The notes below the pieces were generated by a model that worked only from the letters and a program-made list of their open reading frames with translations, made no database searches and was not told the origin of the DNA. A stretch of DNA of 64,000 nt, taken from NCBI GenBank assembly GCA_965222655.1, contig CBDCUP010000019.1, forward strand, positions 186,001-250,000. Direction: 5' to 3'. The translations under genes were made by a program, and so were the position numbers. Every line of letters starts with the position of its first letter. Within the stretch, counting starts at the first letter, position 1. Source of the DNA: CAUZIZ01 sp965222655 (GTDB lineage Bacteria; Acidobacteriota; UBA6911; RPQK01; JAJDTT01). Positions 52,539-62,990 of this stretch are shown here, in pieces.

Positions 52539-54073
52539 TCATCGCCCTCCCAGACTGCGAAGGCCCGCAAGGCTCAGATCGAAAGCATAATCGATTTTCA
52601 GTTCCGACCCTTGCCGTGACAGTACCAGGGGTGGGAGTGAGGTCCCCGCAGCGGTAACCAGCTGGCAGAAGATCCGCCCTGAGAAGGCATTGCCACCCTG
52701 CAGCTGGCTGGCCTTGATGCGCTCCCTATAACCCTTCTTGCGGTAGGCTGCTTCGGCGAGGGCCTTGAACTGTTCGAAGTCTGCATACAGGGCCTGAGAA
52801 GATCGAGTGAGAAGATTCCAGATCTCCTGGTAGTCTTCCTGGATGAGGAATCGCTTGTAGCGGGCGTAGAATGTTGAGACCTCACGGACCAGTTTTGATG
52901 TCTCCATCGAATCGACATTGCTCCGGCTGAACAGGAGGGGCTGCCGCGAGCGCCGGCGCTTGAGCGACTTAAGGCGTTGGAACCGTTCCAGGGTCTCCTG
53001 AGCCTCCTTCTTGTGTCCCAGCTTTCTCTGAAGGGTTCCCAGATGAAAAAGCGCCGCCTCGTTTTCCGGCTCCGCCTGGACAACTGCCTGGAAAGCAGAC
53101 AGGGCCGCTTGCGGTCTCTTGGAGGCTACGTAGGCCTTGCCCAGCAAGAACCTGGAATTGACAGAGCGGGAATTGAATCGTAACGCCTCCTTCAAGTGTG
53201 AGATGGCTTCTTCGCTCCGGTCTGGTCCCTCTTCCAACAATACGAACCCAAGAAAGTAGTGTCCGGCGTAGTCGGCCGGCTTCTTGCGGATACACTCCCG
53301 ATAAGTGGTTTGAGCCCTCGACACGAGCCCTTGAGAAGCCTGGGCGTAGCCCAGGTGAAGGCAAGAGCCTTCAGAATCCGGGTCGATTTCGAGCGCTTTT
53401 TTAAAGGCCCTTTCGGCCGCCCGGAACCGCTTTAGCTTGAGTTGGGAGCGACCCAGCGCTTCCTGTAATTGTCCCGAATCGGGAAGCACCTCGACCCCCA
53501 CCGTGAACACGGCAGAGGCTGCCTCTGGGAGCTCGTGTACCAGCAAGACGCCGCCCAGCGAGAGATACTGATCCGGGTCCGATCCCAGGGTCCGGGCAAA
53601 GTGCTCCAATTCGGGACCGATCGGTGCCTGATTGTAGAAGCTGGGAAACAGGCGTGCCGGACTCCTGGAGCGGACCAACCTGGCGAACTGGCCGGCTGCA
53701 GCCTGGGTCTGATTGAGGCGAAGGTAGTTGAGAGCCAGGTTCAGACGAACCCCGGACCAGGTGGGATTCAACTGCAGCGCGCGTAGGTAGGAAGCCGGGG
53801 ATCGGTCAGGATGGCCAGCTCTTTCCAAGGTTGCCCCAAGCAGGTTGTGCAAGGCGGCATTCGAGGGGTCCCTACTGACCCAGGTCCGGAGGATTTCCAC
53901 TGCCTCGGCATAGGATCGGAGCGCAGATGGCCATGTAGCTTATCCAGTAGCTGGTCACTGGCCTCATCTGCCGTTTTGACCTGTCCCGGGGTTCCAACTG
54001 TCAGTACGACCCAGAGTATGAGGTAGAACCAGAATCCGAAAGCTGTTCTTGGCGTTGCCAGAGGAGCGTTCAT
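52539..54073 (-). pseudogene. TPR protein gene with an N-terminal frameshift
   Basis: The reading frame from 53900 to 52539 (453 codons) lacks its start. The signal peptide and first helix lie in another frame from ATG 54073 (MNAPLATPRTAFGFWFYLIL, VKTADEASDQLLDKLHGHL) and the two join near 53925, where LRSYAEAVEILRTWV continues. Several TPR units follow (LHNLLGATLERAGHPDRS, EGSCLHLGYAQASQGLVSRA, SRFLLGKAYVASKRPQAALS). The C-terminal domain of about 130 residues (YKRFLIQEDYQEIWNLLTRS; FSGRIFCQLVTAAG) is unlike TPR and not recognised. One base change restores the gene, so it may be a sequencing error. Confidence 0.75.
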
Positions 54074-54452
54074 GGGCGAAATTGTCCCAATTCCAAGCAC
54101 CAGATCACAAAACAGAAAAAACTTTGGAGTCTTTCCTATCGTCCCAAATCTGGCGGTAACCGCAACTGAGGATAACTGTTTCCTGAGTCCATAGCTATCT
54201 GTCAGAAGCCGCAGAAAGACGCGCTTGGCCAGGGCCTGAGTGACCATCTCGCTGAGGACAGGCCCCCCCCGACCCTCCAGGAATGGCGTCCTCGGCTGGA
54301 CCTTCCATCCTGCCGTGGACTCCGAATTCTTGACATCTGGTTGAAGGCCGTGATGTATTCTCTGTCTGGACCTGTTCACTCTACTCGGCAGGGGCTGACG
54401 AGGACGGTGCGGAGCCTCCCCCGCGGCAGTGAAGGTTGGTCGACCAAGTCGC
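54074..54452. other. Divergent intergenic region, no gene
   Basis: Lies between the TPR gene (-) and SGNH gene 2 (+). TTGACA at 54330-54335 with ATGTAT 17 bp on is a weak plus-strand promoter candidate. A C8 run lies at about 54265-54272. A minus-strand frame reads VLSEMVTQALAKRVFLRLLT but has no recognisable family. Nothing else is supported. Confidence 0.35.
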
Positions 54453-55553
54453 ATGTCAAAACCCAGTCTCAGCCTGCGAATCTTGGGGGCACTCATCCTG
54501 GTCGCTGCGATGACCAAACTGCTGGATTCGGTGTTTGTCCAGCTCAACTCCCGCACGATCGTACTTCCTCAGTTCGACGTCACGCTGATTCCGACCCACG
54601 ATCCGCGTGTGTCGAAACGCCTGGCCAGCGTCCTCAGATACAAGCATCCGCCACGAATCACCTTTACCGGAGACTCCCGGACGAAGTGCGGCTTTGACCC
54701 GGAAGTGATTGGGTGCACTCTGGGCGTCCCACCGGAGACGTTTTTCAACTTTGGTACCGGCTCTCAGACCGTCCGGTTTACCCGGGAGGTCTTCCTCCCT
54801 CACCTGCTTTTGGGTAACGGAATTCACACTAAATACCTCGTATTCGGCGTCAGTCCCGACTGGCTCTTGACCACACCAAAATCGCTGCGGCTGATCAACC
54901 TCTACAAGGAGTCGCTCCATTACCGGATGACACACCCTGATCCCGACGAGGATGATCGAATTGGGACGGCAATCTCCCATTTTCTGGCCAGCCATCTCGC
55001 TCTTTACCGCTACCGCTCCGACCTCATCCATCAGGAGCTGATTCCGGACTTGAGATGCGGGCTTCTGGGAGACTGCTACGTGAGGCCGTACATCGATGCC
55101 TTCATGACCTTTCGAGAAGCGGAGCGTGTGGCGGGTCTGCAGACCCGGTACGGCTGGCATAGTGATCTGTGGGCTCTTCTTACCAGCGGAGAGTACAAGA
55201 GTCATGGTGGCCAGGCCCGGTTCACCGAAGAGAATGAAGTGGACCGGGAGAACCTGAAGGGACTGATCGACGGGGTGAGAAGAGCCGCCATCACTCCCGT
55301 GTTCCTGATCATGCCCATGCATCCCACGTTTCGGGAGGTCCATGAGCCCGCCATGTCTCGAAATCAGGGTCAGCTAGAAGTCCTGGCAAAGGCAAAAGCG
55401 GTCGATGTTCTGTATACTCAGGGAGACTACTCCGACGCGGAGCTCTTCACGGATGGGCATCATCTTTCCCCTTCCGGCGCCGCCTATTTCAGCGCGGACA
55501 TCGCCCCTCGACTGAGGCCTTATCTGCAAGGCGGCGAGTCTCCAGAGGACTGA
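54453..55553 (+). CDS. SGNH/AlgX-J-like acyltransferase-type membrane protein, paralogue 2
   Basis: 366 residues from the ATG encoding MSKPSLSLRILGALILVAAM, a membrane anchor. Motifs match the 2565-3782 gene: ITFTGDSRTKCG (nucleophile region), FNFGTGSQTVRF, VFGVSPDW, LIMPMHPTFREVHEPAM, and FTDGHHLSPSGAAYFSADIA (Asp/His). Loop residues differ, so substrates may not be the same. A role in acyl transfer to an exported glycan is family-based inference. It ends 23 bp before the next gene on the same strand. Confidence 0.75.
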   Translation: MSKPSLSLRILGALILVAAMTKLLDSVFVQLNSRTIVLPQFDVTLIPTHDPRVSKRLASVLRYKHPPRITFTGDSRTKCGFDPEVIGCTLGVPPETFFNFGTGSQTVRFTREVFLPHLLLGNGIHTKYLVFGVSPDWLLTTPKSLRLINLYKESLHYRMTHPDPDEDDRIGTAISHFLASHLALYRYRSDLIHQELIPDLRCGLLGDCYVRPYIDAFMTFREAERVAGLQTRYGWHSDLWALLTSGEYKSHGGQARFTEENEVDRENLKGLIDGVRRAAITPVFLIMPMHPTFREVHEPAMSRNQGQLEVLAKAKAVDVLYTQGDYSDAELFTDGHHLSPSGAAYFSADIAPRLRPYLQGGESPED

Positions 55554-55576
55554 AGTCGGGGAGGATTCGGAACGAA

Positions 55577-57041
55577 ATGAGACTCCTACTCGCAGTGGTG
55601 CTGACATGGGCAGAGATCTCGACGCTTTCAATAATCCAAGCTGTCCCCGCTGCGCCGGTCCAAATCGGAAACACGAGGCAGCTTTTCCTCGATGACTTCG
55701 TGATCGGCTCGATGGAAAACCTCACCCGCGTCCTCCACCATCCCCAGCGCTACTCCGGGAATCCGATCCTGACAGGGACCCAAAGTTGGGAAAAATGGGT
55801 AATCGGAGTGAACGGGAGATCCGTACTCTACGACCAGGAGTCTCAAGAATTCAGAATGTGGTACGGGGGGTATCTGATCGATGAGGCTTACCCCAGAGGT
55901 ATCCTCTTCAAGGTCTGCTATGCGGTCTCCGCAGACGGGATCCACTGGACTCGCCCCAACCTGGGTCAGGTCGATTGGGAGGGCTCAAGAAGGAACAACA
56001 TTCTGAGATGGGGGCAAAAATGGATGCGCCGTCCCAACGTGATGAAGGATCCGGGCGATCCCGACCCCGAGCGTCGCTTCAAGATGACCTACGTGGACAT
56101 CCTCGAAGGCAAGACGGCGATCACCAAAGGCTACTCGCGGGACGGGATTCGTTGGAGGCTGAACGGGGACGAAAAGCCGTGGTTTCGTGGACCTCACAGT
56201 GCGAATCTACTGGGCTGGGATCCGAGCCTGCGCCAGTATGTTCTCTACGTTCGGATGCCTGGCTTTCCCAACTCAGTGGGTCGCACCACCAGCCGCGACT
56301 TCATCACCTGGTCTGAGCCCCGGAGGGTCTTGGCTCCGGAACTCGAGGAGGGAAAGCATTTCAAGGGCTTGGCGGCCTTTTTGTACGAGGACCTCTACTT
56401 GGGCTGGCTGTGGATTTTCTACGGCCGGCGAAGTGCCGACGCGGAGCTGGTTTTGAGTCGCGACGGCATCCGTTGGCACCGAATCTCCCCCACAGGATTT
56501 CTTCTTCTCTCGCGGCGACCCTGGGTCCTGGGACGGCCAGAGGATCTTGCCCGTAGCACCGGTAGTTCACAAGGATCGCATCTGGATCTACTATTCCGGA
56601 GAGAACCTGATCCATCACACACTGGAGACGCTGAAACGGGCAAACTCGGGCTGGGTCGAAAACGGCCAGCGACTGCAGCGAGCTATCGGGTTGGCCACGC
56701 TCCGGCTGGATGGGTTCGCCTCCCTGCAGGCGGGAAGTCAGGCCGGCAGATTGACCACCAAAACGGTGACCCTCCCTGGAGGCTCTCTGTTCGTGAATGC
56801 AGACGTCGCCGGTGAGCTTGATTTCGAGATTCTCGACGAGCGAGAGCAGCCGATTCCCGGATATGCCGCGCTGGACTGTGTGCCGATTCGGTCGGATTCC
56901 CTACGACACTCCGTCCGCTGGAAGGACTCCTCCAGCTTGGAGGATCTTCGGGGAAGGGCCGCCAAACTGCGTTTCTGGCTCCGTGACGGACACCTCTATT
57001 CGTTCTGGTTTGAAAGCGGCCAAGGTAGAGAACGCCCGTGA
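55577..57041 (+). pseudogene. Five-bladed beta-propeller hydrolase-like secreted protein, frameshifted
   Basis: Starts with a signal peptide (MRLLLAVVLTWAEISTLSII) and has propeller repeats such as RQLFLDDFVIGSMENLTRVL, SVLYDQESQEFRMWYGGYL, SADGIHWTRPNLG and YSRDGIRWRLNGDEKP, the pattern of glycosyl-hydrolase-like (GH32/43/68-clan-related) proteins often seen beside polysaccharide-utilisation genes. Around 56500-56513 the frame shifts: LLLSRRPWVLGRPED should be SRGDPGSWDGQRILPVAPVV, which continues to 57041 with a C-terminal sandwich domain (LPGGSLFVNADVAGELDFEI). One indel restores it, so a sequencing error is possible. Substrate unknown. Confidence 0.75.
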
Positions 57042-57245
57042 TAATCCCAACGAGGTTGTGTCTTCAAGCCCGGGGTTTCCGAAGCCGGGTGGCCTCAATC
57101 CAGGAAGTCCTTGATCACGCTGCCGTGGATGTCGGTGCGAGAGACTTCTTGACAGGAGATTCGAGGACTGATAGGTTTCGGCCATTCATCACCGCGAGAC
57201 CAGAAGAACTCAGATCCGAAAGTTGACGTGAGGAATGTCAGCCTG

Positions 57246-59839
57246 ATGATCATCAAAACACGATTCCTCCTGCTTGTGCTGCTTCTGTTGGGACTCGGGC
57301 TCGGCAGGATGGTATCGGTATCCGCGACTCCGGTCGGGGAACAGGGAGATTCCGGCCCTACAGCCGCGAGCATCCTCAACACTCACTGTGTCAGCTGTCA
57401 TGGTCCGTCTCAGCAGCTGAGTGGACTGCGCCTCGATGCTCGCAGCTCCCTACTCGAAGGTGGCTACTCCGGTCCCGCCATCATCCCAGGTAACAGCAAC
57501 GATAGCGCCCTCGTTCACAGATTGATCAGCGAGCGGGAGGGCTATCGGATGCCCATGGGAGCTCCTCCCCTGACCGGCTTACAGATCGATACGCTCCGTA
57601 CCTGGATCGACCGTGGTGCGCCCTGGCAGGAAGAAGCAAGTGTTCCGGCGAAAGCCGATGCTCCTTCTGCCGAGGGACAGGAGCACTGGTCCTTTCAGCC
57701 CGTCGTGCGGCCAGCGATCCCTCCCTTGCGCAACCGTAGCTGGGCTCGCTCACCCATCGACGCTTTCGTCCTGAGCAGGCTCGAAGCCGAGGGCATTTCC
57801 CCCTCTCGGGAAGCCTCCAAGGAAGCGCTCTTTCGCAGGGTGAATCTCGATTTGACCGGTCTCCTCCCCACCCGGCAGGAACAGAATATTTTTTTGTTGG
57901 ACAACCGCCCTGACGCCTACGAGGATGTGGTGGACCGGCTGCTGGCCTCCCCCCACTATGGAGAAAAGTGGGCCCGGTACTGGCTCGATCTGGCCCGCTA
58001 TGCCGACAGTGATGGCTATGAGAAGGACCTCCTCCGTCCCCATGCCTGGCGCTGGCGGCAGTGGGTGATCGACGCCTTGAACCGAGATCTTCCCTATGAT
58101 CGCTTTACCATCGAGCAAATCGGGGGGACCTCCTGCCCGACGCCTCGCAGGAACAGAAGGTCGCGACCGGTTTCCTGCGCAGCGGACTGCTGAACCGCGA
58201 GGCGGGGGTACCACGCGGCCAGGTGCGGTTCGAGGAAGTGGTGGACCAGACCAACACGGTAGCCACGGTTTGGCTGGGTCTCACGATGGGCTGTGCCCAG
58301 TGCCACGACCACAAATACGATCCCACCAGCCAAAAGCAGTACTACCAGTTTCTGGCCTTCTTCAACGAAGCGGAGGGCAGGGAGATGGACGCTCCCTTGC
58401 CGGGGGATATGGGTCCTTATCTCAAGAACCTTCCCGGCTACCGTGAGGAGCGGCGAAAGCTGTTGGAGAACGACCAGATCTCCGTTTCACGACTTCAAGC
58501 ACGATGGGAAGCCATGCTCATCGAGGCTGACGAGCATCCGGGCAAGCACCTGGATTGGGATGACATCCTGCGGGGTGTTGTTTTGGGCGAGTTGGACCGG
58601 GCCATGAAACTGCTCCGGATGGGCCCGGCCGACCGGAGCTGGCGCGAGAACGATCTTGTCACCAGCTTCTTCTTCAGGTTTCCGGGACCCGAGAATGCCA
58701 AGGACGAGGCTCTTACCGAGAGACTGAAGGAGTTGGGGAAGAAGCTGGAGGAGCTGGACGAATCGTTTCCCGATCTGAGCCGGGCTTACGTTGTCCAGGC
58801 CACGCCGGCGCAGACCCACCTGGCTCTGCGGGGGAACTATCGCTCCCCAGGAGTGGTCGTCCGTCCTGCGACACCCGACTGGCTTCCTCCGCTCGAAGAG
58901 ACCGGGGACCCGGCGCGGCTGAGGCTAGCCCGATGGCTGGTTCGGAAGGACCATCCTCTGACGGCACGGGTTGCGGCCAACCGCATCTGGCAGGAGCTGC
59001 TGGGCCGCGGACTGGTGATCACCTCTGAGGATTTCGGGACCCAGGGGGAGCGCCCGTCTCACCCGGGGATCCTGGACTGGCTAGCGACTGAGTTCATGGC
59101 CAGGGGCTGGAGTCAGAAGCAATTGATTCGAATGATCGTAACCTCTGCGACCTATCGCCAATCTTCGCGGGCTCGCCTTGAGCTGGAGGAGAAGGATCCG
59201 GAGAATGCCCTCCTGGCTCGTCAGAACCGCCTGCGGTTGTCCGCTGAGCTGATTCGGGACGCGGCCCTTCGGGTCAGCGGTTTGCTGGACACCCGCATCG
59301 GAGGGCGGAGTATTCGTCCTACCCAACCGGAGTGGGTCTCGAAGTTGACCTACGGAAAAAATGCGTGGCAGGAGAGTCAGGGCCGTGACCGATATCGTCG
59401 GGGGCTCTACGTCCTCTTCAAAAGGAGCGCTCCCTACCCCCAGATGCTCAACTTCGATGCCCCCGATTCGAGCATCTCTGTTTGCCGTCGGGAGCGGTCC
59501 AACACGGTGCTCCAGGCCCTGAATCTGCTCAACGATCCCGTCTTCATGGAGTGTGCCAGGTCTCTGGCCATTCGGATCCTTCAAGAGGCCCCTTCCACCT
59601 GGGAAGGGCGGCTGGATCATGCCTATCGCCTCTGCCTGGGTCGGCTTCCCAGCTCCCGGGAGCGGGAACGCTTTCGGCAGTTCTTCACCCGTCAGAAGGA
59701 GATCCTGGAGGGGGAGCCGGAATCGGTCCAGCAGCTCACTTCCGGAGCCGTTCTTGAGTTTCAGCCGCTGCAGGTTGCGTCCTGGGTAGCGGCTGGCAGG
59801 GCGATCTTGAACCTGGACGAGTTCATCACCAGAGAGTAG
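57246..59839 (+). pseudogene. Planctomycete-type cytochrome c/DUF1549/DUF1553 protein, frameshifted at a G6 run
   Basis: Signal peptide (MIIKTRFLLLVLLLLGLGLG), then PSCyt1 (HCVSCHG haem site, SNDSALVHRLISEREGYRMP, LRTWIDRGAPW), DUF1549 (SPIDAFVLSRLEAEGISPS, DLTGLLPT, WARYWLDLARYADSDGY; then GCAQCHDHKYDP) and DUF1553 (LARWLVRKDHPLTARVAANR, TSEDFGTQGERPSHPGILDW). At 58122-58127 a run of six G puts QIGG out of frame; one more G gives QIGGDLLPDASQEQKVATGF and a continuous gene of about 864 codons. A homopolymer miscount is the simplest cause. The product is a periplasmic redox protein; it pairs with the DUF1501 gene 5 bp downstream. Confidence 0.85.
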
Positions 59840-59844
59840 AGCAA

Positions 59845-61293
59845 ATGGATTGGAGACACTTTCAAGCTCTTCAGAAGCGCCGAGACTTCCTCCAGAGCTG
59901 CGCCTCGGGTATCGGTGTCATGGCGCTGGCCGACCTGCTGACTAGCGAAGGTCTGACTGCAGCCGCGCTGGAGCCGGACAACCCCTTATCCCCTCGTCCT
60001 CCCCACTTTGCCCCGAAAGCCAAGAACCTGATCTTCATGTTCATGGAGGGGGGCCCGAGCCAATATGAGCTCTACGATGAAAAGCCGACCCTGCGCCGCT
60101 TTCACGGGAAACCTCTCCCTCTATCGGACACCGCAGGACTGGAGTTCGCCTTCATCCAACCCACGGCCTCAATTTTGGCGAGTTCCTTCCAGTTTCGACG
60201 CCACGGTGAGTGTGGGACGCAGTTCTCAGAGCTCATCCCCCACATCGGCTCGTGTGCCGACGACATCTGTCTGGTCCGGTCCATGCATACCGACTCCTTC
60301 AATCATCACCCCGCTCAGCTGTCCTTGTTCAACGGCTCGATTCAGCTGGGACGTCCTAGTCTGGGTTCCTGGGTGGTCTACGGTCTGGGAAGTGAATCCA
60401 GCAATCTTCCAGGCTTTGTCGTGCTGACCTCGGGGCCCAGGGGGACCAGCGGTGGGTCCAGTAACTTCGCCAGCGGATTCCTGCCTTCACACTATCAGGG
60501 AACGGTCTTTCGGCAGACCGGTGAACCCATCCTCTATCTGGGAAATCCACCCGGCGTCAGCATTTCCAGTCAAAGAGCCGCTCTAGACCTGATCAAGGAT
60601 CTGAATCAAATTCGCGGAGACTCCACCGGAGACGAAGAGATCGACTCTCGCATTTCCAACTACGAATTGGCCTTCCGGATGCAGTCGGCGGCACCCGAGT
60701 TGACGGACCTTTCCCAGGAGCCGGCCAGCATCCGGGAGATGTATGGCCTGGATAGTTCCGAGGAGGACGAAAAGCAGTTTGCCACAAACTGCTTGCTGGC
60801 TCGCCGGATGGTGGAGCGAGGTGTCCGCTTCGTCCTCATGATGGATGCCGGTTGGGACGACCACACCGAGATCAACAAGAAGCTCCCCAAACGCTGTCGA
60901 AAGGTCGACAAACCCACCGGGGCTCTGATCAAGGACCTCAAACAGAGGGGACTGTTGGACGAAACCCTGATCGTCTTTGGCGGGGAGTTTGGTCGAACTC
61001 CCATGGTGGAGCTGAGGCGGCCTGAAGAGGCGGATTATGCGGGCCGCGACCACCAGCCCTCCGCCTACAGTCTCTGGATGGCTGGTGGGGGCATCAAAGG
61101 AGGGCAGGTGGTGGGGAGTACCGACGATTTCGGCCTCAGGATCCAGGAGGATCCCATCCACGTCCACGATCTTCAGGCCACCCTACTCCACTGCCTGGGG
61201 ATGGATCACGAACGGCTCACCTACCGCTACACGGGGCGTGAGTTCCGGCTGACTGACGTAGCGGGGAAGGTGGTGGAGAAGCTGCTGTCGTAG
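59845..61293 (+). CDS. DUF1501 family protein (Tat-exported)
   Basis: 482 residues. A twin-arginine signal is visible (LQKRRDFLQSCASGIGVMAL). The DUF1501 alkaline-phosphatase-like fold is seen in NLIFMFMEGGPSQYELYDEK, MHTDSFNHHPAQLSLFNGS, DAGWDDHTEI, LIVFGGEFGRTPMVE, GRDHQPSAYSLWMAGGG and DLQATLLHCLGMDHERLTYR. The product is exported folded and is linked in most genomes to DUF1549/DUF1553 partners, as here (5 bp apart, same operon). These pairs are thought to act in breakdown of complex, often sulfated, polysaccharides; the exact reaction is not established. Confidence 0.92.
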   Translation: MDWRHFQALQKRRDFLQSCASGIGVMALADLLTSEGLTAAALEPDNPLSPRPPHFAPKAKNLIFMFMEGGPSQYELYDEKPTLRRFHGKPLPLSDTAGLEFAFIQPTASILASSFQFRRHGECGTQFSELIPHIGSCADDICLVRSMHTDSFNHHPAQLSLFNGSIQLGRPSLGSWVVYGLGSESSNLPGFVVLTSGPRGTSGGSSNFASGFLPSHYQGTVFRQTGEPILYLGNPPGVSISSQRAALDLIKDLNQIRGDSTGDEEIDSRISNYELAFRMQSAAPELTDLSQEPASIREMYGLDSSEEDEKQFATNCLLARRMVERGVRFVLMMDAGWDDHTEINKKLPKRCRKVDKPTGALIKDLKQRGLLDETLIVFGGEFGRTPMVELRRPEEADYAGRDHQPSAYSLWMAGGGIKGGQVVGSTDDFGLRIQEDPIHVHDLQATLLHCLGMDHERLTYRYTGREFRLTDVAGKVVEKLLS

Positions 61294-61452
61294 CGTCTGA
61301 TCTGCGTCTCCGTCCCGGATACCGCTCACCGTCCAGCCTCCCGAGTTCGGCTGGGCCAAGCCCTATCATCAGGACATGCTCACGCTTCTCGTTTGGGGAT
61401 TGGTTCTTGAGATTTGTCTGGGATTTGGTCTCTTGGGACTTGGTGCCTTGAG

Positions 61453-61486
61453 AAAAAAGGGGCGGAGAGTCGTCCCCGCCCCTTTC
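61453..61486. terminator. Terminator-like hairpin in a gene-free gap
   Basis: GGGGCGG (61459-61465) pairs with CCGCCCC (61476-61482). It is flanked by A6 on the left and TTTC on the right, so the strong T tract is on the minus strand. It lies 165 bp after the DUF1501 stop. The rest of 61294-61806 holds short CTTGGGACTTGGTG-type word repeats and no convincing gene. Confidence 0.5.
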
Positions 61487-61806
61487 AAGAAAGCACGCCT
61501 GAGCGTCTGCCACAGATCTCTCCCCACTCCGCCGACCCCGGCATTGTTGATCCCCCCTTTGACCTGGAAGGCGCTAGCCCGTACCAAACGATCCTTAAGT
61601 TACTGATTATACGGGCGTTAATTCCAAGGATCGAGGCGGTTCAAGAAATTGGAGTGAAGACTGAGTCCCTTACACCCGATCACCTGGCGGTCTGACCTTG
61701 GTGCAGGCGTTCGTCGAGAGAGATCCGATTGTCGCATTCTTGCCGAGCTGGAAGAGTATTGACCAGCTCGAGTATCATGTTTCCATCTCTAACGGAAGGT
61801 ACCGAC

Positions 61807-62604
61807 ATGACTGAAAGGCCACTCGACATTCTGCGCCGAGACGGTTTGGTCGTTCTGAAAGGGGTTATTCCTCCTGACGAAGTAGGAGCGATCCGGGAAA
61901 GCGTTGCCGCGACGGTGAGGAAACACACCTCGGTCCCATTGCCTCAAGGCTACGTGACTGGCTTCCTGCGTCTCAATCAGGCTATTGCGCCATATCTGAC
62001 CCATCCCAGGATCATGGAACTGGTCAATGAGCTCTTCGGCGACAATGCACGCATCTCGATACTCACCGGGATCATCAATGGTCCTGGTATCAAGCGTGGA
62101 GAAGTGCATGCGGATTGGCCCTATAACCAGAACCAGTTCAGTCGGGTTCACGTGCCCTATCCTGACGTAGTGATGAACTTGGTCACGATGTGGATGCTCT
62201 CCAGCTACACTCAGGAGAATGGTGGCACAATTGTCCTTCTTGGGAGTCACAAGAGAAACAACGCTCCTCGAACCGGTACCGATCTCGATCCCGATGCCAT
62301 CTATGAGGGAGAGTCGCAACTGGAGGGAGAGCCGGGTGATGTAGGGGTCTTCGATGCGAGAACCTGGCACGCCATCGCCCCGAATCGGACCCAGGAGGAG
62401 AGAGTTGGAGTGCTCGTTCGCTACGCCCCCTGGTGGGTCAATCTGAATCCACTTCGCCTAGGGAGCCGCGACCGTAAGCAGATCGTGGACGACCAGGGAG
62501 GAGCCGACGTGGACCCCAAGGTCGAGCCCATTCCAGCGTCTGTCTATGCCCGACTTCCTGCCGATGTTCAGCCGCTCGTCTATCACATGGTCGACGACGA
62601 CTAA
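61807..62604 (+). CDS. Phytanoyl-CoA dioxygenase (PhyH) family protein
   Basis: 265 residues from the ATG at 61807, which has GGAAGG just upstream; a longer in-frame start at 61729 has no ribosome site. Fe(II)/2-oxoglutarate signature: HADWPYNQ (HxD) and ARTWHAIAPNRTQ (second His), then ERVGVLVRYAPWW with the 2-oxoglutarate-binding Arg. Hydroxylates an unactivated carbon; PhyH-like proteins act on many small metabolites, and the substrate cannot be assigned. No gene directly follows; the hairpin element copy C starts 55 bp downstream. Confidence 0.85.
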   Translation: MTERPLDILRRDGLVVLKGVIPPDEVGAIRESVAATVRKHTSVPLPQGYVTGFLRLNQAIAPYLTHPRIMELVNELFGDNARISILTGIINGPGIKRGEVHADWPYNQNQFSRVHVPYPDVVMNLVTMWMLSSYTQENGGTIVLLGSHKRNNAPRTGTDLDPDAIYEGESQLEGEPGDVGVFDARTWHAIAPNRTQEERVGVLVRYAPWWVNLNPLRLGSRDRKQIVDDQGGADVDPKVEPIPASVYARLPADVQPLVYHMVDDD

Positions 62605-62659
62605 GTGCTCCCTTCCATTTTAAATGGAGTATGTGTGCCAGCCTCTTCTTGCCCTTGCC

Positions 62660-62843
62660 CTAACCCGCATTTCTCATCGCTGGTCTACTGCGGCCCCGCA
62701 ATCATCCGCCCTGGCTGTGTTTCGCTCGGTCGGCCTTCTCGACGTACTGTCAAAGTACGACTGCGGTGGGCTCGGTCGCAAGCCTTGCCAGGACGGCCCC
62801 TGTGGCGCCTCGCTACGACAAGCGATGAGAAATGCGGGCTAAG
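62660..62843. repeat. Hairpin (MITE-like) element, full-length copy C
   Basis: The ends CTAACCCGCATTTCTCATCG and, inverted, GCGATGAGAAATGCGGGCTA match copy A (6590-6772) in reverse orientation, including the interior GTCCTGGCAAGGCTTGCGAC (as its complement) and the CAAAGTACG/CGTACTG symmetry. Its end lies 56 bp after the PhyH stop. Confidence 0.8.
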
Positions 62844-62990
62844 CCCTCTCCGAATTGAAGCGGATGGCGTTCTCAACCCCCTTGATCGAACTGGAATGAG
62901 AAAAGTTTCGCTCTTTCCAGATAGAAGCGGAGCTTGACCGGTTTTCCCGCCAGCCGACTCGCATCGCCCCTTCCCTTCCAGCTGGCTCGG

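Noticed and set aside
53768..54556. Separate 262-codon minus-strand gene
   Set aside because: Only its end from ATG 54073 is meaningful, as the frame-shifted signal peptide of the TPR gene; the upstream part has no domain and covers the intergenic region.
61376..61606. ORF with a hydrophobic start as a small membrane protein
   Set aside because: The hydrophobic part is translated from CTTGGGATTTGG-type word repeats and the terminator hairpin; there is no ribosome site and no family match.
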